Assembly: GCA_002298545.1 (NCBI GenBank)
Contig: DBKQ01000089.1
Location: forward strand, 11,163-32,002
Origin: Prevotella sp. UBA746
Lineage (GTDB): Bacteria > Bacteroidota > Bacteroidia > Bacteroidales > Bacteroidaceae
DNA: 20,840 bases
Direction of reading: 5' to 3'
Below, one piece after another: positions 17,082 through 20,840 of the stretch; within the stretch, counting starts at the first letter, position 1; each line of letters starts with the position of its first letter. Under the pieces are notes generated by a model. The model was not told the DNA's origin. It worked only from the letters and a program-made list of their open reading frames with translations, and ran no database searches. The position numbers and the translations under genes are program-made.

Positions 17082-18164
17082 TTAATCCTCCAGATACATA
17101 GAGTGGTAAGCATCCTCGAGAAGTTCTGCATTCTTTGTATGGTTAATCCATATCTGGCGGATAGTAGGCAGTTCGAGCAGACCGAGCGGATTGCCGTTAG
17201 TCTCAGGCACGATAGAAGTAAATCCGTTGTGGCTGAAGAACTCATACCAGCTGTTGTCCTCGCTTGTTGGCTCACTTGCGTTCCAGTAGTCGTTGCCTTT
17301 GCCTGCCATATCGTTGTGGGCGTGGTCGCCGGCGATAGACATGAGGGCATGTAGACGAATCTCGCCAGAAGTCTTGCCGTTGAGAGCCATACGGGCGAGA
17401 ACGTTCTGCTTGTAGTTGTCTTTCATATCAACAGTACCTACGTAATAGTTCTTGCTGTATGCCTGCAGTGCATTCTCAAGCTGAGTGTAGCGCACGTTAG
17501 CCTTGAAAGAGTCGTAGTTGTCAGGGTTTCCGTGTCCCATGAAAGCCACAACACCCTTGGCAGCCTCGTCATTGTATAGGTCGTTGAGCAGTTTAGCCAC
17601 GTCGTCAACCTCCTCCTGGTCGTTGAGCAGAGGCATACCGAGGTAAATCTTAGCCTCCTTCAGATAATTGTCGTCGAGGTGGGCATCGCTCACGTATCCG
17701 TTGTTTGCAAATTTCTTCACGGCAGCCACAACGTTTGCAAACTCCTCGCCAGGGATAACCTGAAGACTCTGCACATAAACTGTCTTGTATTTTGCAGCAC
17801 CGATGGCATGGAGCAGATAGCGAGGCTCATAGTAGTCGCGCTTCTCGCCGTGCTCGCCGGCACTTGCACGGTTGATACAGATGTCGGAAGAGAAGCAGAA
17901 GTAGACGTCGGCATCAGGGAAAGCCTGTTCGTAGGCCTTCTTCGTCTCGTCGAAGGCAGCAAAAGCGTTTGTCCATGTAGAACCGAAGGCAACGAGGAGC
18001 ACAGCCTTGTCTTTGCCCGACTTAGCCTTCTGTGCCTTTACCACACCGTCGTTGTAAGAATACTCAGAGATGACATTCTGCTTAGAGTTGTCATCATCGT
18101 CGTCGCAAGCCGCAAAGCTAAGTACGGCGAGCAACATCATCAGAAAGATTTTAATCTTCTTCAT
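17082..18164 (-). CDS. cbiK: CbiK-type cobaltochelatase exported as a lipoprotein
   Basis: 360 aa. The core matches the class II chelatase CbiK, which inserts Co2+ into sirohydrochlorin: LLVAFGSTWTNAFAAFDETK (56-75), YVQSLQVIPGEEF (130-142) with the likely metal ligand at Glu140/141, VAFMGHGNPDN with His211, and SIAGDHAHNDMAG with His281. His211 and His281 line up with the two catalytic histidines of Salmonella CbiK. The N-terminus is a lipoprotein signal peptide (MKKIKIFLMMLLAVLSFAAC), so the protein should be lipidated at Cys20. It continues DDDDDN, like the acidic surface-export signals of Bacteroidota lipoproteins. It is longer than cytosolic CbiK (about 260-300 aa), with extra sequence around 290-330. 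The gene overlaps receptor A by 14 bases. The fold call is firm; surface exposure and the reaction direction are inferred. Confidence 0.9.
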   Translation of the reverse strand: MKKIKIFLMMLLAVLSFAACDDDDDNSKQNVISEYSYNDGVVKAQKAKSGKDKAVLLVAFGSTWTNAFAAFDETKKAYEQAFPDADVYFCFSSDICINRASAGEHGEKRDYYEPRYLLHAIGAAKYKTVYVQSLQVIPGEEFANVVAAVKKFANNGYVSDAHLDDNYLKEAKIYLGMPLLNDQEEVDDVAKLLNDLYNDEAAKGVVAFMGHGNPDNYDSFKANVRYTQLENALQAYSKNYYVGTVDMKDNYKQNVLARMALNGKTSGEIRLHALMSIAGDHAHNDMAGKGNDYWNASEPTSEDNSWYEFFSHNGFTSIVPETNGNPLGLLELPTIRQIWINHTKNAELLEDAYHSMYLED

Positions 18165-20328
18165 TGTCGTTTTTGTTTTGTTTATAATAATGGTTTGTTA
18201 TTTTCTTTCCCTTGTTGAACTTCACGGCAAACGATACATACACGGACGTTCCGCCCGTTGTAGTGCCCAGATGATACGGATGCATCGTGGTATCCCTGTA
18301 GTTGAAGATATTGTCAACTCCCAGTTCCACCTTATATGATAATGGGGCATTCATCTTGCCAAAGTCGTGTGTGGTGTTTATGCGCCATATCTGGAAATGC
18401 TTTCCGTTTCCGTTGTTCTCGTAGTAGCGCTTGCTGCTGCCGCGGGTGGAGAGGCTTGCTCCCAGTCTGTAGTATGGGCAGAAGCGGTGTCCATAGATTA
18501 CGGATGCATTCCATTTGTTATGAGCCATGCCGTCGATTACGGCTTTCTTCATGCGGCTGTGGTCCGTGTCATACATATTCGCCTTGGTGTCGAGATAACT
18601 GTAGTTTCCCGTCAGACTCAGCTCCTTTGTTATATTATAAGCCACGTTCACGTCCACGCCGTATGTCTTGGCATTCTCCATGTTCATGTATCGGCGTGCC
18701 GTAACCTTTCCGCTACCGTCGCCAAGATAGCCGGTGGTAACGTCCTTCGGCAGTTCGTCTACCGGCACATTTACGAGGGCAATCATATTGTCGAGCTTGT
18801 TAAGATAACCCGTTACGGAGACCGTGAACCTGTCGTTGCGGTATTCCAGTCCCGCACTGAAGTAATTGCTCGTCTGCGGGGTGAGCGATGTGTTGCCCAT
18901 GTTGAAGAAAGTGGTAGACCCCATCACGTGGAGGTATCTGTAGTAGAGTTCCTTCACCGTTGGCGACTTGAATCCCTGGCTCCAGCCAAGGCGCAGACGG
19001 AAGTCGCCCATACTTGCCATCATGCTCACCTTCGGCGTGAAGTGCAGTCCGTATTTCTTGTTGTCCACGAGTCTTGCCCCGGCAGTAATGTTCAGCCATT
19101 TGAGGGCATTGAACTCGTCTTGTGCGTAAACGGCAGCCGTATTGTCGTCGGCGCTCCCGCCAGCAGTTCTCATCGGTGCCTTCAGATAGTCGTATCTATA
19201 TTCCGCCCCCACGTTCAGAGTATTGGAATATGGCAGATGGAACACCCCCTTCAGCATCGCCATAATTCGCTGCTGGTCAGCCTGCAGGCGTTCCTGACCA
19301 GGGAAGAACGGCACCCCGTGTTCCAGTTCGCCGTCGATATACGCGTCCTCGTATGTCTTACTCGTATAGTGGTAGTAATAGGCATGCTTGTTCCAGTCCA
19401 CGTCGAGCGACACATAATCCTTCTTTTTCCTGTTGGTAAAAAGCTTTCCGCCTAATGAAGCCGACGCATTGCGGTAGAGCAGGTCGTAGGTGTAAACGTC
19501 ACACGAGGCATAGTTGCCGTTGGTGGGTCGGTTTATTATCTTGCGGTAGAAAGAGCCGGCAGCATACAAGTCGAGGTCTTTCGCTGGCGAGTAGGTGAGT
19601 CGCTCGCTCACTTGCCAGTTGGTAAACTTGTTCACGGTCTTGTTCCTTGAGTCCGTAACCACGTGTCCCTCGGCAAACTCCTGACTTGTGTTCTGCCATC
19701 CGTCGTTGTGCTGAAGCTGAAAACCGGTATACGACTGCACCTTTCCTATCCTTATTCCCACTCCGTTATGCTGGCGGATGTCGTTGAAACGTCCGTAGCG
19801 TGTAGTGTTCTCAAGGAGCAGTCCGTCGGTGTCGTGCCTCTTCGTTATGATGTTTACCACTCCCGCCATGGCATCAGAGCCATAGAGAGCCGACTGTGCC
19901 CCCTTTACTATTTCGATCCTTTCGATATCGTTTGGGTCAATCAGTCCGAGGTCGTTCTCCCCTCCGTTGTCGCCGTGTATTCTCTTTCCGTCGATGAGGA
20001 TAAGGATGTAGCCGTTTCCCAGTCCGCCGAGCTGCGCCTTGCTGCCCATGTCGCCCTCGTTGAACGAGAACGAAGCCGTGAGCCCTTCAAGGATATCCTC
20101 GATAGACTTCCCTCCGTAGCTGTCGAGCATCTTCCTCGATATAACCTCCGTTTGTACGGGCACGTTCTTCAGCAGATGTCCCGTTCCGGTGGCAGTAACG
20201 ACAACCTCCTGGAGCATCTTGCTGTCGTCCGTTCCTTTTGAATTTCCGCTTGCGGAATGTTGTGCACAAATAGTGTTGCTATATGCGCTTGCGGCAATAG
20301 CAAATAAAATAATTCTTGTATTCTGCAT
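18151..20328 (-). CDS. TonB-dependent outer-membrane receptor A
   Basis: 725 aa, the first gene after the riboswitch. A signal peptide (MQNTRIILFAIAASAYSNTICA) is followed by a TonB-box-like LQEVVVTATGTG. The plug includes SIEDILEGLTASFSF, LGGLGNGYILILIDGKR and IERIEIVKGAQSALYGSDAMAGVVNIITK, then a 22-strand-type barrel. The barrel appears to end at VYVSFAVKF, but 21 more, mostly polar residues follow (to NDNEED), which is unusual since outer-membrane barrels normally end at the aromatic residue of the last strand. This tail overlaps the start of the CbiK lipoprotein. Control by the riboswitch makes a corrinoid or related tetrapyrrole the likely substrate. Coupling to a lipoprotein gene recalls receptor-lipoprotein pairs such as BtuB-BtuG. 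Confidence 0.9.
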   Translation of the reverse strand: MQNTRIILFAIAASAYSNTICAQHSASGNSKGTDDSKMLQEVVVTATGTGHLLKNVPVQTEVISRKMLDSYGGKSIEDILEGLTASFSFNEGDMGSKAQLGGLGNGYILILIDGKRIHGDNGGENDLGLIDPNDIERIEIVKGAQSALYGSDAMAGVVNIITKRHDTDGLLLENTTRYGRFNDIRQHNGVGIRIGKVQSYTGFQLQHNDGWQNTSQEFAEGHVVTDSRNKTVNKFTNWQVSERLTYSPAKDLDLYAAGSFYRKIINRPTNGNYASCDVYTYDLLYRNASASLGGKLFTNRKKKDYVSLDVDWNKHAYYYHYTSKTYEDAYIDGELEHGVPFFPGQERLQADQQRIMAMLKGVFHLPYSNTLNVGAEYRYDYLKAPMRTAGGSADDNTAAVYAQDEFNALKWLNITAGARLVDNKKYGLHFTPKVSMMASMGDFRLRLGWSQGFKSPTVKELYYRYLHVMGSTTFFNMGNTSLTPQTSNYFSAGLEYRNDRFTVSVTGYLNKLDNMIALVNVPVDELPKDVTTGYLGDGSGKVTARRYMNMENAKTYGVDVNVAYNITKELSLTGNYSYLDTKANMYDTDHSRMKKAVIDGMAHNKWNASVIYGHRFCPYYRLGASLSTRGSSKRYYENNGNGKHFQIWRINTTHDFGKMNAPLSYKVELGVDNIFNYRDTTMHPYHLGTTTGGTSVYVSFAVKFNKGKKITNHYYKQNKNDNEED

Positions 20329-20376
20329 AATCAGATTATCTCCTGTCCTGGGAGCTTCATTGTCTGTATGTTTGTA

Positions 20377-20575
20377 AATCTGGCAGGTATTCTGGCTCTC
20401 CGCTGCGTCAACGCCTTCCCGGGAAATGCGAAACCTTTTGCGGTTTCATTCCAGTGGCATTTATGTTGACACATATAATGCGGATTACAGCTGCAGGAAC
20501 AGCTCAGGTTTTCCACCTGATTCCCTTGCACGGAGCAGTCTGTCTTATATATAATAAGGTGTACTTGTCTCCGTT
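20377..20575 (-). ncRNA. Cobalamin riboswitch
   Basis: Read on the - strand, the B12 box AGCCAGAATACCTGCC (about 20382-20397) is near the 3' end. The conserved GCCACTGG is at 20451-20458 and CTGCAGCTGTAATCCG lies just upstream. Supporting hairpins are CAGGT/ACCTG (20505-20519) and GAAACC/GGTTTC (20430-20447). The order and spacing are those of the adenosylcobalamin riboswitch class. The aptamer ends about 50 bases before the start codon of receptor A. I see no U-run after it, so control of translation initiation seems likelier than termination. A weak 4-base pairing of CTCC and GGAG (20340-20354) could hide a ribosome-binding site, but this is uncertain. The aptamer boundaries are approximate. 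Confidence 0.92.
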
Positions 20576-20588
20576 TCCAAATCCTTTG

Positions 20589-20619
20589 CAAAAGTAATAT
20601 ATAAATTCTTTTCTGCCAA
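20589..20619 (-). promoter_or_regulatory. Probable promoter of the B12 operon
   Basis: On the - strand, TACTTTTG (20596-20589) matches the Bacteroidota -7 consensus TAnnTTTG, and TTGG (20619-20616) lies 19 bases upstream as a -33-like element. Transcription would start near 20582, just before the riboswitch aptamer, which is the expected position. No other promoter of this quality is evident before receptor A. Confidence 0.6.
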
Positions 20620-20700
20620 GAATGCTACGCTTTAATTTTACATGTCGTGTAATTTTTCCTTTATTCTTATATCCTGTTTTCTATAGATTCAGGTGGCCGT

Positions 20701-20744
20701 ATGCAGGCGAAAGGGGAGTGTTATGCAGGCGAGAGAGGAGCGTT
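20701..20744. repeat. Two tandem 22-base direct repeats starting ATGCAGGCGA
   Basis: Units at 20701-20722 and 20723-20744 begin with the identical ATGCAGGCGA and agree at 19 of 22 positions, differing at three purine or pyrimidine transitions. They are purine-rich (AGGGGAG / GAGAGGAG). They lie upstream of the B12 operon promoter and use the same 22-base period as the repeats that follow. No function is evident. Confidence 0.75.
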
Positions 20745-20761
20745 TGTGCTTTTCTCAGGTG

Positions 20762-20840
20762 TTTTAACTACCGTTACAAACACTTTTAACTACCGTTACA
20801 AACACTTTTAACGGTAGTTGAAAACACTTTTAACGGTAGT
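20762..20840. repeat. 22-base-period repeat array whose core flips orientation
   Basis: Four cores lie exactly 22 bases apart: AACTACCGTT at 20766-20775 and 20788-20797, then its reverse complement AACGGTAGTT at 20810-20819 and AACGGTAGT at 20832-20840 (cut by the window end). The flanking TTTT before each core and the CAC that ends each spacer keep one orientation throughout. The outer AAC...GTT of each core is palindromic, so only the central TACC/GGTA distinguishes the two orientations. The array probably continues past the window. It can also fold into a long hairpin (core 2 with 3, core 1 with 4). Confidence 0.8.

Noticed and set aside
17082..18164. A plain periplasmic haem-binding protein or ordinary surface lipoprotein instead of a chelatase
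   Set aside because: The GHGNPD and GDHAHNDMA motifs and the PGEEF segment are specific to the CbiK family, although a changed function within that fold remains possible.
18367..19455. A 362-codon open frame on the + strand opposite receptor A
   Set aside because: It is fully antisense to a well-supported receptor and its translation has no recognisable motif or signal; it is a shadow of the barrel-coding sequence.
20331..20591. An 86-codon open frame on the - strand upstream of receptor A, as a possible leader peptide
   Set aside because: It lies across the cobalamin riboswitch, whose conserved RNA elements explain the sequence.
20701..20840. CRISPR array
   Set aside because: The units are contiguous 22-base repeats without unique spacers, and the core changes orientation.

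Overview
The window looks like a chromosomal piece of a Bacteroidota genome, most likely order Bacteroidales and probably Prevotella-like. The reasons are TonB-dependent receptors with Bacteroidota-style signal peptides, promoters of the TAnnTTTG (-7) type, little Shine-Dalgarno signal, lipoproteins with a Bacteroidota lipobox, and an amino-sugar kinase fused to a RapZ C-terminal domain. No exact species can be named from the sequence alone.

Layout. At the left end (258-1793, + strand) a two-domain protein joins an AmgK-like kinase to a RapZ-type C-terminal domain. It ends at a bidirectional terminator (about 1799-1840). Everything from there to about 20620 reads leftward (- strand) and behaves as one transcription unit of about 18.7 kb. 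A promoter near 20589-20619 feeds a cobalamin (B12) riboswitch (about 20377-20575). Then come, in transcription order: TonB-dependent receptor A, a lipoprotein form of the cobaltochelatase CbiK, a BtuF-like binding lipoprotein, TonB-dependent receptor B, CbiH-CbiC, CbiE-CbiT (CobL), CbiG-CbiF, CbiJ-CbiD, a BtuC-like permease, CbiA split into two genes, CbiP/CobQ, a CobD/CobC-like aminotransferase, and CbiB. Most junctions are tight (four clear ATGA overlaps, others within a few bases); the only sizeable gap is 95 bases before btuF.

How it works together. The cytosolic part is the anaerobic (early cobalt insertion) corrin pathway from cobalt-factor III to adenosylcobinamide phosphate. CbiL, the C20 methyltransferase, is absent, as are the BtuD ATPase and the nucleotide-loop genes. 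The envelope part is an import route: two outer-membrane receptors, a binding lipoprotein and an inner-membrane permease. The metal chelatase belongs by its signal peptide to the envelope part: it carries a lipoprotein signal followed directly by five aspartates, like known Bacteroidota surface-export signals. That raises the possibility that cobalt insertion, or capture of a tetrapyrrole, happens outside the cytoplasm and that the product is imported into the pathway.

The right end (about 20701-20840) carries two families of 22-base-period repeats. In the second, the core flips orientation halfway through while the period and most of the flanks are kept. This array runs off the window.
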